Source of the DNA: Enhygromyxa salina
GTDB taxonomy: Bacteria; Myxococcota_A; Polyangia; Nannocystales; Nannocystaceae
Assembly (NCBI RefSeq): GCF_002994635.1
Contig: NZ_PVNL01000041.1
Location: 1-64,000, forward strand
Direction: 5' to 3'
DNA: 64,000 nt
Positions 18,733-27,759 of this stretch are shown here, piece by piece. Below the pieces are notes generated by a model. The model did not search any database, was not told where the DNA came from, and saw only the letters and a program-made list of their open reading frames with translations. A program made the translations under genes and the position numbers. Position 1 is the first letter of the stretch, and each line of letters starts with the position of its first letter.

Positions 18733-19940
18733 GCGGGCGCCCAGGTCCGAACCCAGGGCCGAACACAGGTCCGAACACAGGGCCCAAGATCGCGGTCATC
18801 GGCGGCGGGACCATGGGCCTCGCCACCGCGTGGGCGCTGGCGCGGCGTGGCGCGCAGGTCGAGCTGTTCGAGCGCCACGGCCACATCCACGCCCACGGCA
18901 GTCACAGCGGGCACACCCGGGTGATTCGCCACGCCTATCACGAGGGCTCCGACTACGTCGCGCTGGTCAGCCGCGCCGACCACGAGTGGACCAGCCTGGG
19001 TCAGCGCGTGGGTGAGCAGCTGCTGGTTCGCTGTGGTCTGCTCGAGTTCGGGGCCAGCGACGATCCAGCGTTCATGGCCGCCGTCGCGGCGCTGGGCGAG
19101 CACGAGATCCGGCATGAGCTGTTCGACGCCGCGACGGCGCGAGCCCGGTTCGGGTTTCGAGTCCCGAGTGACTGGCCCGCGTGCCTGTCACCAGACAGCG
19201 GCTATTTGCGCGTGGCCCCGTGCCTGAGCGCGCTGCGGGCCGAGGCCGAGGCCCACGGCGCCACGCTGCGCTACCAGACCCACGTCCGCGAGCTGATCCT
19301 GGGCGGCGCTCGACCGCGGGTGCTGCTGAATGATGGCACCTGCGTCGCGGCTGATCAGATCGTGGTCGCGGCGGGAGCTGGGTCGGCGCAGCTGCTCGGG
19401 CCCACGCTCGACTCGACCAAGCCGGTGGAGCGGCTGCAAGTGCTGCGTCGGGTCCAGGCGTGGACCCGCGCGGCCGAGCACTTGCGCCCGGGCATGCGCG
19501 CGCTGCCAGTCTGGGCGGCGTTCGTGCCAGAAGGCTTCTTTTACGGGTTTCCCGACAACGACGAGGGCATCAGCGGGTTCAAGCTCGCGTGCCACACCTC
19601 GAGCGATCCCGAGCTGGCGTTCATGTATGAACCCGTCGATCCCGAGCACGTCGACCGAACCGTCGGCGACCTGGACCTGCAACCATTGCGCGCGTTCTTG
19701 GCCCGATACCGACCAGACGCGGGCGAGATCACGGCCACGGTCACCTGCCTGTACGCCAGCACGACCACCGAGCACTTCTGGATCGACCAACACCCGAGCG
19801 ACAGCCGGGTCGTGATCGCCACGGGGTTCTCGGGTCACGGGTTCAAGTTCGCGCCCGTGGTCGGGTTGGCGGTCGCCGACCTCACGCTCGAGGGCCACAG
19901 CAAGCTGGCGCTCGAGCGATTCAGCCGACGAGCTCAGTAG
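18729..19940 (+). CDS. Monomeric sarcosine oxidase / N-methyltryptophan oxidase-like flavoenzyme
   Basis: This 403-residue DAO-family flavoprotein has KIAVIGGGTMGLATAWALARRG as the FAD Rossmann motif. It has GSHSGHTRVIRHAYHEG, the active-site segment of monomeric sarcosine oxidase with its His and Arg, and VTCLYASTTTEHFWID with Cys340 at the position that binds FAD covalently. GFSGHGFKFAPVVG is the C-terminal FAD-contact motif. It should oxidise an N-methyl or secondary amino acid with O2, giving H2O2. The start overlaps the dioxygenase stop (GTGA), suggesting a joint role in tryptophan or N-methyltryptophan breakdown; this is inferred from context. The first ~18 residues are a GPN/TGP repeat encoded by short tandem DNA repeats and may be non-essential. 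Confidence 0.8.
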
Positions 19941-20491
19941 CCGGTAAAACTGCCGCGGTCCGTATTTTGCGGGCCCTGACCCTGCTGGGGCGATGCGCTG
20001 TTCGCCTTGTTTTCCTCGGGTGGCTTGGCCGCAGGTGGCACGCTGAGCTGGCCACCGCTTGGCGGCGTGGACTGGCCGACACCTGGAGGTGTGGCCTGGC
20101 TCGTGCCTGGGCCTGGCGGTGTCGTGGCGGGGCTACCCGCCGCTGGACTGGTCGTGGGGCTCGCTTGCTCGGGCTTGTTGGGCTTGGCGATGGGCCCCCG
20201 ATTTTTACGAGCCATGCGACGGATCATGCGACGCAGGGACTTGGCGATTGCGTGGCCAGTGGGCAGCACGACCCCGACGGCTTCACCACCCTCACGCTGG
20301 ACCACGATGGTGTGCGAACCGACGACGAGCCGAATGCTCTTTTCCTCGGTGCGTTTGAAAAGATCGAGCGCGCCATCGAGGACCGGATGCCAGTTCTGGT
20401 CGCCGCGGTATTCGCGCGATGTCGCTTCGACGACAACAGCCTCGATGCCGGCTGCAATGGCGAGGTGATCGATATTGGCTAGAAGACTCAT
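19934..20491 (-). CDS. Proline-rich protein with possible roadblock/LC7 domain
   Basis: This 185-residue protein has two parts. Residues 1-100 look like a compact alpha/beta domain (IDHLAIAAGIEAVVVEA...IRLVVGSHTIVVQREGGEAVGVVLPTG, then a basic helix KSLRRMIRRMARK). The order of elements is reminiscent of roadblock/LC7 proteins such as MglB, but the match is weak. Residues 101-185 are a Pro/Gly/Thr/Gln-rich, probably disordered tail. The start is ATG 20491, strongly supported by the upstream Shine-Dalgarno. It converges with the amine oxidase and overlaps its end by 7 bp. The function is unknown. Confidence 0.65.
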   Translation of the reverse strand: MSLLANIDHLAIAAGIEAVVVEATSREYRGDQNWHPVLDGALDLFKRTEEKSIRLVVGSHTIVVQREGGEAVGVVLPTGHAIAKSLRRMIRRMARKNRGPIAKPNKPEQASPTTSPAAGSPATTPPGPGTSQATPPGVGQSTPPSGGQLSVPPAAKPPEENKANSASPQQGQGPQNTDRGSFTGY

Positions 20492-20497
20492 GGGTTA

Positions 20498-20504
20498 CCC
20501 TCCT
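20498..20504 (-). promoter_or_regulatory. Strong Shine-Dalgarno for gene ending at 19934
   Basis: On the minus strand the sequence reads AGGAGGG, 6 bases before ATG 20491. It is the best ribosome binding site seen in the window. The ~230 bp beyond it (20492-20724) is otherwise non-coding. Confidence 0.75.
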
Positions 20505-20724
20505 GGGAAATGCGGGCTTTTCGCAGACCCTCCAGAGCATGGCCCAAAATTATATCGGCGCCAGTGGAGCCGGAGACCTTGCCGGAGAGCGTGGATGCGA
20601 AGCGTGCGAGAGAGGTCGGCACGAATATCCACGCCGACGATCACTCGCCATCGCGGACTACGTGAAACCGATTGTTGGGGTTACAGACCAAACGAGCCAC
20701 CAATCGAGCTGAGCCAGCCAATGA

Positions 20725-21615
20725 TCAACCTCGAAACCTGACGCCGGAGCGGTCACGCCGTAAGGTTAGGAGCCCGACCTCGGGCCGTGACGCGACACGC
20801 AGCGGACTGACGGCCGCGCCAACGCCATGCGTGACGTGGAGCCATGGACCGTCCTGATCGTAGCGACACAGGCCCCTCAGGTGCCGAAGTCCGTGCCGCG
20901 CCATCACGGCGTCCGTCATGCCTGGCACATAGATCTGGCCGCCGTGCGTATGGCCGCTGACACACAGATCCACGTGTTGTCCGAGCTCGAGCAGCTCGCC
21001 CACGCTCTCGGCTTGGTGGGCCAAGAGCACGCGGGTGCCGAGCTCGGGGACGCCACGGATGGCCTCCGCCGGGCGATGGCGACGGGTCACGGGATCGTCA
21101 AAACCGATCAGGTGCAGCGGCGCACCACGTAAATTCAGCGTGTGGTGGCGGTTGTCGAGATGCGTGTAGCCGATGCCTTCGAGCTCACGCGTGACCTGAC
21201 CGGCGTCGACCAAATGGTCGTGGTTCCCCAGCACGAAATATGTGCTGTCGACCGGAAGGCCCGTGAGTAACCTGCCGAGTCGAGCGAGCGGGGCCGGCCG
21301 ACGACTGGCGAAGTCACCCGTGAGAAGACACAGATCCGGCGTCGTCGAGGCGAGCAGCTCGACCGCGTTGCGGATCCGCTGATCGGGCGTGACGATGCCA
21401 ACGTGAACGTCGCTGACGTGGCCGATCCGCAGACCGTCGTGGTTGGGATCGAGCTGGGAGATCCACACCGTCCACTCACGCAGGCGGACCTCGGTGTCCA
21501 TCCCGACCACGCGCCGCACCGCCTGCGAGCTGCGCCGAACGAGCCGGGATGTACTTGTCACCCGCGAGGCAGACACCCTGACAACATGCCTGTCCTTTCT
21601 GCTCGCGCAACCCAA
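20725..21615 (-). CDS. Calcineurin-like metallophosphoesterase (YkuE/YaeI type)
   Basis: This 296-residue metallophosphoesterase has the di-metal ligands in the canonical order: GHVSDVHVG, LLTGDFA, VLGNHDH, AHQAE and SGHTHGGQIYVPG. The GHTHGGQ motif and overall length match YkuE/YaeI-type enzymes, some of which act on phospholipids or UDP-diacylglucosamine. Those usually have an N-terminal membrane segment; here the first 40 residues are Arg/Ser-rich without one. A later ATG at 21501 would remove that stretch and may be the true start. It is divergent from the DUF3311/symporter operon. Confidence 0.8.
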   Translation of the reverse strand: MGCASRKDRHVVRVSASRVTSTSRLVRRSSQAVRRVVGMDTEVRLREWTVWISQLDPNHDGLRIGHVSDVHVGIVTPDQRIRNAVELLASTTPDLCLLTGDFASRRPAPLARLGRLLTGLPVDSTYFVLGNHDHLVDAGQVTRELEGIGYTHLDNRHHTLNLRGAPLHLIGFDDPVTRRHRPAEAIRGVPELGTRVLLAHQAESVGELLELGQHVDLCVSGHTHGGQIYVPGMTDAVMARHGLRHLRGLCRYDQDGPWLHVTHGVGAAVSPLRVASRPEVGLLTLRRDRSGVRFRG

Positions 21616-21694
21616 GCCCGCATTCTCGGACGCGCAGGACCCACTGCGCAGGCGAACTTTGCCGGCCAGCCGCGTGTGAGGTTAGCGTGGCGCG

Positions 21695-21970
21695 GTGACC
21701 ACATCCCGCTCGAAGTGGGCGCTGCGTCTGTCGGTGCTCTACTTTGCTCTGTCCGCGGCCGCGCTGGTCTGGCCGATCTACCCGTGTTTGGGCAACCGCA
21801 TCGAGCCGCGCGTGTTCGGGCTGCCGTTCTCGCTGATCTGGGTGTTGGGCGTGATCCTGTCCAACTTTGGGGTGCTGGCGCTGCTGTATGGCCTGCGCCT
21901 GATCGATGCGGACGAGGCGGATCAGGCGGTCGAGCTCGAGCAGGTTGATCAGGAAGGGGTGGCGTCATGA
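21695..21970 (+). CDS. DUF3311-type small membrane subunit
   Basis: This 91-residue protein has two predicted membrane helices (LYFALSAAALVWPIYP and PFSLIWVLGVILSNFGVLALLYGL) joined by a loop containing NRIEPRVFGLPFS, which matches the small DUF3311 family. Such proteins are typically encoded right before a sodium:solute symporter and probably act as its accessory subunit. The GTG 21695 start and the 4-base ATGA overlap with the following gene support the pairing. Confidence 0.75.
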   Translation: MTTSRSKWALRLSVLYFALSAAALVWPIYPCLGNRIEPRVFGLPFSLIWVLGVILSNFGVLALLYGLRLIDADEADQAVELEQVDQEGVAS

Positions 21971-23493
21971 AGCCGCTCGCCGCCGGGATCGTGTTTGGCT
22001 ACCTCGCCGTCGCGCTGGTCGTGGGCGTGCTGGCCGGGCGCAAGGGCAAGGGCGGGACCGACGACTTCGTCGCGGGCGAGCGCGCGTTTGGTCCCGTGGT
22101 CATGTACTTCGTGGTCGGGGCCACGATCTTCTCGGCGTACGCGCTGCTCGGCACGCCGCAGCGGGTGATCGCCAAGGGCTCGGACGCGTTCTACGTGCTC
22201 GCGTTCGGCGCGGTCGGGTTGGTCCCGCTGTTCTTCTATGGTGCGCGGGTCCGGCGGATCGGCGCCCGCGAGGGCTTCGTGACCCAGGCCGAGCTGTTCG
22301 CCGCGCGGTTCGAGAGCCCGAGCGTGAGCGTGCTGATGGGCAGCGCGACTTTGCTCGCGTTCGTGCCGTACCTGGTGATCCAGCTCAAGGGCGCGGGCGT
22401 GGTCATGCACGCGGTGACCGGCTGGCCCGAGCAGCTCGGCGCGGGGCTGGTCTACGCGGTGGTGCTGGTCTACGTGCTCGCCGGCGGCGTGCGTGGGGTC
22501 GGCTGGACCAACGTGATCCAGGGCGTGGTGATGCTGATCGCCGTGTGGGTGATCGGGCTGTGGCTGCCGACCAAGCTGTACGGGTCCGTGGGCGCGATGT
22601 TCGATCGCGTGGTCGCCGAGCACCCCGAGTACCTCACGCTGCCCGGCCCCGAGGGCAAGACCCCGATCGCGCGCTACAGCTCCGAGATCATCATGTCGAT
22701 CCTGGGCTTCGCAATGTGGCCGCACATGTTCATGAAGTGCTTCACGGCCCGCAGCGCCCGGCTCGTGCAGCTCTCGGTCGTGTTCTATCCGACCTTCTTG
22801 TTCTTCATCTTGCCGCTGTTGTTCCTGGGCTACGTCGCGCTGCTCGCAGGCGGCCCGACCGACGACTCGGTGCTGCTGTGGCTGGTCGACCTGGTCTCCG
22901 GCGAGGCGGCGCACCCGGTGCTGTTTGCGTTCCTGGCGTTTGCGATCCTGGCGGCGTCGATGTCGACCGGCGACGCGCTGCTGCACGCGGGTGGATCGAT
23001 CATGGTCCGCGACGTGCTGCTGCCGCTCGAGTCGCGCCCGCGGGTGCGCGGGCTGCTGGCCCGGCTGCGTGGCGGCCAGCATCAGAGCCTGCGTGACCTC
23101 GACCACGCGCAGACCCGAGCGATGCGGGTGGTCGTGGTGGTGCTGGCGCTGGTCAGCTGGTTGATGCTGGGCAGCGCGGGCGGGACCTCGGTGGTGGATC
23201 TGTTGCTGTTGGCCTACGCGGTGCCGCTGCAGTTCCTGCCGGTCGTGATGTTGGGGCTGTACTGGCGGCGCGCGAACGGGGTCGGTGCGCGCGCGGGGCT
23301 GATCGCCGGGTTGGGGACGATCTTCACGCTGTTCGTGATCCAGAAGGTTGCGCCTGGGGTGGCGGCGATGATCAACCCGCTCGAGCTGGAGATCGGGCTG
23401 ATCGGGCTGGTCGTCAACGTGGTCGCCATGGTGGGGTTCTCGCTGACGGGGCCGCGCCCGAGCGCAGCGCTGCTCGAGCGCTTCGAGCTGTGA
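21967..23493 (+). CDS. Sodium:solute symporter (SSS family)
   Basis: This 508-residue polytopic membrane transporter of the LeuT-fold SSS family has about 13 predicted helices. Family features include FVAGERAFGPVVMYFVVGATIFSAYALLGTP in the first helices, LAGGVRGVGWTNVIQGVVMLIAVW in the middle (typical GG-x-R-a-V-x-W-T-D-x-x-Q region) and AILAASMSTGDALLHAGGSIMVRD, the Na+-site Ser-rich helix. Its closest style is the monocarboxylate/pantothenate branch; the substrate is not determinable. It is translated together with the upstream small subunit. A decayed copy of its C-terminus is found at 29741-29891. Confidence 0.88.
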   Translation: MKPLAAGIVFGYLAVALVVGVLAGRKGKGGTDDFVAGERAFGPVVMYFVVGATIFSAYALLGTPQRVIAKGSDAFYVLAFGAVGLVPLFFYGARVRRIGAREGFVTQAELFAARFESPSVSVLMGSATLLAFVPYLVIQLKGAGVVMHAVTGWPEQLGAGLVYAVVLVYVLAGGVRGVGWTNVIQGVVMLIAVWVIGLWLPTKLYGSVGAMFDRVVAEHPEYLTLPGPEGKTPIARYSSEIIMSILGFAMWPHMFMKCFTARSARLVQLSVVFYPTFLFFILPLLFLGYVALLAGGPTDDSVLLWLVDLVSGEAAHPVLFAFLAFAILAASMSTGDALLHAGGSIMVRDVLLPLESRPRVRGLLARLRGGQHQSLRDLDHAQTRAMRVVVVVLALVSWLMLGSAGGTSVVDLLLLAYAVPLQFLPVVMLGLYWRRANGVGARAGLIAGLGTIFTLFVIQKVAPGVAAMINPLELEIGLIGLVVNVVAMVGFSLTGPRPSAALLERFEL

Positions 23494-23522
23494 GTGGACG
23501 ACCCTGGTTCATCCCAACTTCC

Positions 23523-24518
23523 TCACATCCCAAGGTCGGCGCGGTTGCGATAGACGACACCCCCGAGCGATGTGGCCATGGCAAACACGAACAAACAGCC
23601 GACTGGCCCCCGGATGAACGCCCCGAGCAGGCCGAGCCAGACGCCGGCCGTCGCGTTCCAACACGCCATGCCGACCAGGAGCGCGACGTAGAGGGCCGCG
23701 ACCTTCAAATACTCCATGGGGATTCGCGCGACGATCCGTAACCACAAATGAGGTGCGATCGCGGCCAGCCCGGATTGACTCGCATACACGGCGAGCGCCG
23801 CCGCGGGCACCAACATCACACCCAATATCGCGGCTGCGAGGACCAGGCCCCACGTGCCCAGATAGTATGCGGCCAGGACCGGCGGCAGCAGACCCACCAG
23901 CGTGACCATGAGACCGCGACCAAAGCTACGGAACAGATTGTCGCCCAGTCCATGTGGCAAGCCGGGGCGGCCCTCTGCGCAGTGATCGAGTATCACGAAA
24001 AATGCCCCGGCGAGGGCGGCGTAGTGCACGATGAGGCCAACGAGCCCGAGCAAGGCACCTAGGAACATGAGCAGCAGCGGCAGCGTCAGGGCGACCGCGG
24101 AGACCATCGCATCGGTCGATAGCACCCGGCTCAGATCGTCGCGCATGGTGACGTGGGCCGGCGCGTTTGGCTGGGCAGCAGTCCGCTGCAGTTCGGGAGC
24201 CGGGTGGGCTGGGCGAGACTGTGGGGGTGCAGGTGTGACGGGGATCAGGCCCCCCGAGCGCACAAACTGGACAAACGCGGTCGCGGCGGTTCGTGCGGCC
24301 CTGGTCCGATTGTCCGACTCACCAAGTGTGACGCGGGCGGCGACGAAGGCCTCGACATCCTCGACCCCGAGTTGGTCGAGCGGACGCCCGGCTGGTTGGC
24401 TCAAAAAGGCCGTGACCAAGGCGCGATACGGAGGAACATATGCAACATCGATTCCACGATGCTGCGTGAGATCCGTGAGAAAAGCCTCCACGCTCCTGGC
24501 TTGGTCCCACTCGGTCAT
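23523..24518 (-). CDS. Hypothetical membrane protein with integrase-like N-terminal helices
   Basis: This 331-residue protein has an N-terminal ~90-residue all-helical soluble domain (VEAFLTDLTQHRGI...YRALVTAFLSQPAGRPLDQLGVEDVEAFVAARV) resembling the SAM-like core-binding domain of tyrosine recombinases, a Pro-rich linker (residues 95-120), and then a membrane part with about six helices (residues 135-325). The membrane part resembles DUF4013-like proteins, but the match is weak. No catalytic recombinase domain is present. ATG 24518 diverges from the lipoprotein at 24580 with a 61-bp gap. The function is unknown. Confidence 0.6.
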   Translation of the reverse strand: MTEWDQARSVEAFLTDLTQHRGIDVAYVPPYRALVTAFLSQPAGRPLDQLGVEDVEAFVAARVTLGESDNRTRAARTAATAFVQFVRSGGLIPVTPAPPQSRPAHPAPELQRTAAQPNAPAHVTMRDDLSRVLSTDAMVSAVALTLPLLLMFLGALLGLVGLIVHYAALAGAFFVILDHCAEGRPGLPHGLGDNLFRSFGRGLMVTLVGLLPPVLAAYYLGTWGLVLAAAILGVMLVPAAALAVYASQSGLAAIAPHLWLRIVARIPMEYLKVAALYVALLVGMACWNATAGVWLGLLGAFIRGPVGCLFVFAMATSLGGVVYRNRADLGM

Positions 24519-24579
24519 CGCGGGACGCTATCACGACGGCGTCGGGGGTGTTCCCGCCGCAAGCTGGTAAGGTCCGCCG

Positions 24580-26031
24580 ATGCGCTCCGCTACCCTGACC
24601 CTGTCGCTTCTGACCTCGTGTTCGCTCCTCGTGCTCGCCTGCAACGACGACGGGGTCGCCGACGCGACCTCGAGCCCGTTCGAGACCACCGGCGACGGCG
24701 ATGGCGATCTCAGTGAGAGCGGTGAGACCAACAGCACGGGCGATGGCGATGGCGATGGCGATGGCGAATCCGGAGATGGCGATGGCGATGGCGATCCCGG
24801 AGATGGTGATGGAGACGGTGATCCGGGCGACGGCGACGGCGACGGCTGTCAGCCCGACCCCGAGGCTTGCGAGCCCGACTTCGTCTGTGACGTGATCTCG
24901 GGCGAGTGCGTGGATCCAGACGCGCCCTGCACCCTCGCTGGCGACGCGACAGCCTGCGGCAATTTCAACTGCGGGCCGGGCTCGGTCTGCGACGACCAGG
25001 GCGGGTGCATCCCGATCGCGCCGTGCAACGCCGTGGCCTGCGAGGGTGACCAGTGCTGGGGCGACAGCTGCGTGTGCGATCGTCCGATCCCCTGCACCCC
25101 AGCCAGCGAGGCCGATCTCAACGGCCCGTTCGCAACCGACATCTTCGACCTCGAGTTTGCCGATGACTGCACCGCGTGGATGGTCACGCTGCGCAGCGGC
25201 ACCGACTACGTGCGGCGGATGACCGTGGACGCGACGCTGACCCAGTGGGACGGCGTCTCCAACCTCGACATGGGTGAGGTCAAGGTGCTCAAGGCCCTCA
25301 ATCCCCAGTACCCGGCCGCGCCGCTGGTCGGCGACATTCGTAGTCCGGCCGGTCCGCCCATGACCGACGGCGGGGACATGCTCGGTGAGGTTGCGATCAC
25401 CTACACCTGCTGCCCGACCTGCGGCTGCTTCGTCGATCCGCCGCAGGGCGTCGCGCGGCTGATTGAAGGCGCGATGGTGCCGCTGCCGATCGTGCTGCCC
25501 GGCATGCCCACCGAAGGCATGAACGGACCATTTGGCAACATCGCGGCCGATGCGGGGCCGATGGGGCTGACCTGGGGAGATGATCTGCGCCTGTACGTTG
25601 GCAACTCGGAGGCCAACGGAAATTTGGACACCGCGGACCTCGACCAGCAGACCCAGGAGTTCTTGACCATGTTCGAGTCCCGGGTCACGGCAGCGGCGCC
25701 GCTCACCTCCGTGCATCTGTTGATCGCCCTCGATACCGGGGAATTGCTGCGGTTCAACACCGCGCTGAATGAGGCGACTCCGGTGATGGACTTCGAGTCC
25801 GGGATCACGACATTGAGTCACGACAGCTTCTCTGGGTTGGTCTATGCCTCGCTGTCGGATCTCTCGATCGTCGCGGTCGATCCGTTCAGCGCCGAGGTGA
25901 CCGACTTTGGCGTGATGCCCGCGCTCGGGCGTGTGACGGTGAGCCCGGACGGAAAGCTGTGGTGGGCGCCGGCGAAGTACATCGTTGGCGACATGCCGCT
26001 GTCGACTTGGGATCTGCCTACGAGCTTTTGA
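24580..26031 (+). CDS. Large lipoprotein with Gly-Asp linker and Cys-rich/propeller-like body
   Basis: This 483-residue predicted lipoprotein has a signal peptide ending LLVLAC (Cys21). A GDGDGD/ESGDGDGDGDPGDGD linker spans about residues 40-88. A Cys-rich segment runs to about residue 175, with conserved CCPTCGCF near 285. The rest is beta-rich with repeated short strands that include LIALDTGELLRFN and VAVDPFSAEVTDFG; these read like blades of a beta-propeller. It is probably exported and surface-attached; the function is unknown. It is convergent with the nucleotidyltransferase gene, 31 bp apart. Confidence 0.75.
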   Translation: MRSATLTLSLLTSCSLLVLACNDDGVADATSSPFETTGDGDGDLSESGETNSTGDGDGDGDGESGDGDGDGDPGDGDGDGDPGDGDGDGCQPDPEACEPDFVCDVISGECVDPDAPCTLAGDATACGNFNCGPGSVCDDQGGCIPIAPCNAVACEGDQCWGDSCVCDRPIPCTPASEADLNGPFATDIFDLEFADDCTAWMVTLRSGTDYVRRMTVDATLTQWDGVSNLDMGEVKVLKALNPQYPAAPLVGDIRSPAGPPMTDGGDMLGEVAITYTCCPTCGCFVDPPQGVARLIEGAMVPLPIVLPGMPTEGMNGPFGNIAADAGPMGLTWGDDLRLYVGNSEANGNLDTADLDQQTQEFLTMFESRVTAAAPLTSVHLLIALDTGELLRFNTALNEATPVMDFESGITTLSHDSFSGLVYASLSDLSIVAVDPFSAEVTDFGVMPALGRVTVSPDGKLWWAPAKYIVGDMPLSTWDLPTSF

Positions 26032-26062
26032 CGGGTGTGGCCGCGACGAGTGATGTGATGGA

Positions 26063-27127
26063 TTAGAACACACCATAGCGAGTAATTAGATCGCGCAGCG
26101 CGGCGTCTTCCTCGAAGAAGAGCCGATGCACGCCGTCGTCCTGGAATCGCCGGGCGAGCCGCGAGACGTCACGAAATACCTCTGATTTGCCGAGGTCGTC
26201 GACGCTCAACCCACGCAGATGATCACGCCGATCAGCGTCGTCGAGCACCCCGAGGAACGCGTCGTAGCTGTCGAACAGCGCGCGCGCCGTGGCCGGCTGC
26301 ACGCCTGGCCGCAGGCAGACCGCGGCGAGCGTGTCGAGCGGGCGGCAGCGGACCCGCCCGAGCATGAAGTCGACCAGCCGCGCGGGGTCCGGGCGGTCGT
26401 CGGCGCCGATCAGCGTGGCCTTGTCGGCGTGCAGCTCGAGCGAGAAGCAGGTCAGCAGCCCGCTGATGTAGATCAGCTTGCGCGACAGACGAAGCTTCAC
26501 ATTGCGCAGCGCCCAGCCGTCGCTGCGGTGCTTTTGCTTGTCGACAAAGTCGATCGTGACGGTCCGCCAATAGCGGGCGATGTCGTTGAGCAAGACCCGC
26601 GGGACGAGGTTCGTCGCGCGGCTGTAGAGCAGCCCGCGATCGTCCTCGACGTAGCGCTCGATCACGAGCCGCAAGACCCGCTCGTGCGCCTCGGATCGGC
26701 CGATCGCCGTAGACTCGAGCAGCAACAAGATCCGCTGGGTGGTGTTGCGGTTGGTGTCGTCTTGGCCGCCGATCTGATGCAGGATCGGATAGCTCGAGAC
26801 CATGCTGCCAAACACGCCCGATGGGCCGGGCGCCTTGACGCTGGCGTCTTCGAGCCGGGTGTAGAGGTTTTTCACGACCTTGTGGTGATCCTTGTCGGTG
26901 GGGCCATCGAGCAACAAGGTCCAGTCGAGGTCACTGCCGGACGTCAGCTCGCCACGCGCGAGCGAGCCGAACGCGACAAATGAGGTGTCCTGCGGAACCG
27001 CTGACGCCAACACCGAGACGAGCCGGTCGTGCTCGACACGCGAGGCGCTCTGAGCCGCCCGCAGATGCGGCCACTCGCAACCGAGCTGAGCCGCGAGAGT
27101 CCACAGTGGAGAGGAAGTGGGCGCCAC
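26063..27127 (-). CDS. Nucleotidyltransferase-fold protein (Pol-beta superfamily)
   Basis: This 354-residue protein has a Pol-beta-type nucleotidyltransferase core near residue 53: FGSLARGELTSGSDLDWTLLL gives the GS loop and the paired Asp residues that bind metal, so it should be active. It continues with a conserved GPSGVFGSM...HQIGGQDDTNRNTTQRILLLLES block and a C-terminal all-helical domain rich in Arg (RNVKLRLSRKLIYISGLLTC). The conserved second block is shared with a set of standalone bacterial nucleotidyltransferases of unknown substrate. Similarity to minimal nucleotidyltransferases of toxin-antitoxin or defence systems is limited to the core. It is a single gene without an obvious partner. 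Confidence 0.7.
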   Translation of the reverse strand: MAPTSSPLWTLAAQLGCEWPHLRAAQSASRVEHDRLVSVLASAVPQDTSFVAFGSLARGELTSGSDLDWTLLLDGPTDKDHHKVVKNLYTRLEDASVKAPGPSGVFGSMVSSYPILHQIGGQDDTNRNTTQRILLLLESTAIGRSEAHERVLRLVIERYVEDDRGLLYSRATNLVPRVLLNDIARYWRTVTIDFVDKQKHRSDGWALRNVKLRLSRKLIYISGLLTCFSLELHADKATLIGADDRPDPARLVDFMLGRVRCRPLDTLAAVCLRPGVQPATARALFDSYDAFLGVLDDADRRDHLRGLSVDDLGKSEVFRDVSRLARRFQDDGVHRLFFEEDAALRDLITRYGVF

Positions 27128-27154
27128 AGCGGCGAGTATATGACTCCGATATCA

Positions 27155-27330
27155 TGACCCCCAGATCGGCGCTGCACTTCGCCGACTGCAGCCGCTGGCG
27201 CGTCTGGTCGCTTCGCTCCTCGGGGCGAGCTGTACGCATGGGCATGTGTGGCCCCCTGGTAGGGGGCTCGTTATGACCCCAGATCGGCACTGCACTTCGC
27301 CCGCTGCAGCCGCTGCGCGTCTGGTCGAGG
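27155..27330. repeat. Second locus of the dispersed hairpin repeat, about 1.5 copies
   Basis: A unit begins at 27155 (TGACCCCCAGATCGG) and ends with a hairpin (27251-27257 with 27261-27267, loop GGT). A truncated second copy begins at 27274, 119 bp on, and fades near 27330. Ends and hairpin match the 106-bp repeat of 8731-9110: GACCCCCanAT...CnCTTCGC at the start and GGCATGnnTGGCCCCCT...AGGGGGCTC at the end. The interior differs. It lies just upstream of the nucleotidyltransferase gene. Confidence 0.7.
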
Positions 27331-27759
27331 CTTGGTTGTTCGCAGGTCGCGTTGGGTTCACGATGAGCGGCGCGCGCTGGCACGGCGCCGCGTCTTGATC
27401 GCGCGCTGGCACGGTGCCGCGTCTTGGTCGCGGCTGGCTTGACCGGGTCGGGCTCGAACAGCAGATCGATCAGCGTTGCCAGCGTCGCGTCCTCGACCGC
27501 CGTGCGCTCGAAAACAACCACCAGTTGAGCGTCGCGCCCAACACTCGGAACAGCAGCGCCGAGTCGACGCCCGAGCGCGGCGCTGCTCGAGCCCTTCGAG
27601 CGTTGAGGACCGCTGCGTGAGCAAACGATGGGTCCTGGAGCGCCCGCACCCGCCCGGGCGGGCGCGGGCGCGCTCGGGTAGAGCGGCACGCCGCATGGTC
27701 CTGGCCACCAGGATCAACTGACGGATCCGTCCCATCCGGTTTCTGATAGCGTTGGAACC
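27331..27759. other. Gene-poor interval, possible fossil coding sequence
   Basis: No gene can be supported here. One minus-strand stretch (about 27420-27540) reads like a real protein fragment (VVVFERTAVEDATLATLIDLLFEPDPVKP), but the frame runs on through repeats, has no ribosome binding site and no family match, so it may be a gene remnant. A palindromic GC-rich stretch lies near 27645-27670. The promoter for the protein at 27760 should be in the last ~60 bp. Confidence 0.4.
27372..27429. repeat. 29-bp direct repeat, two copies
   Basis: GCGCGCTGGCACGGnGCCGCG plus GTCTTGnTC occurs at 27372 and again at 27401, immediately adjacent, with two or so mismatches. It sits in the ~630-bp gene-poor interval 27128-27759. 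Confidence 0.7.

Noticed and set aside
27420..27540. Minus-strand fragment reading VVVFERTAVEDATLATLIDLLFEPD as a gene
   Set aside because: No start, no ribosome binding site, frame continues into repeats; at most a gene remnant.
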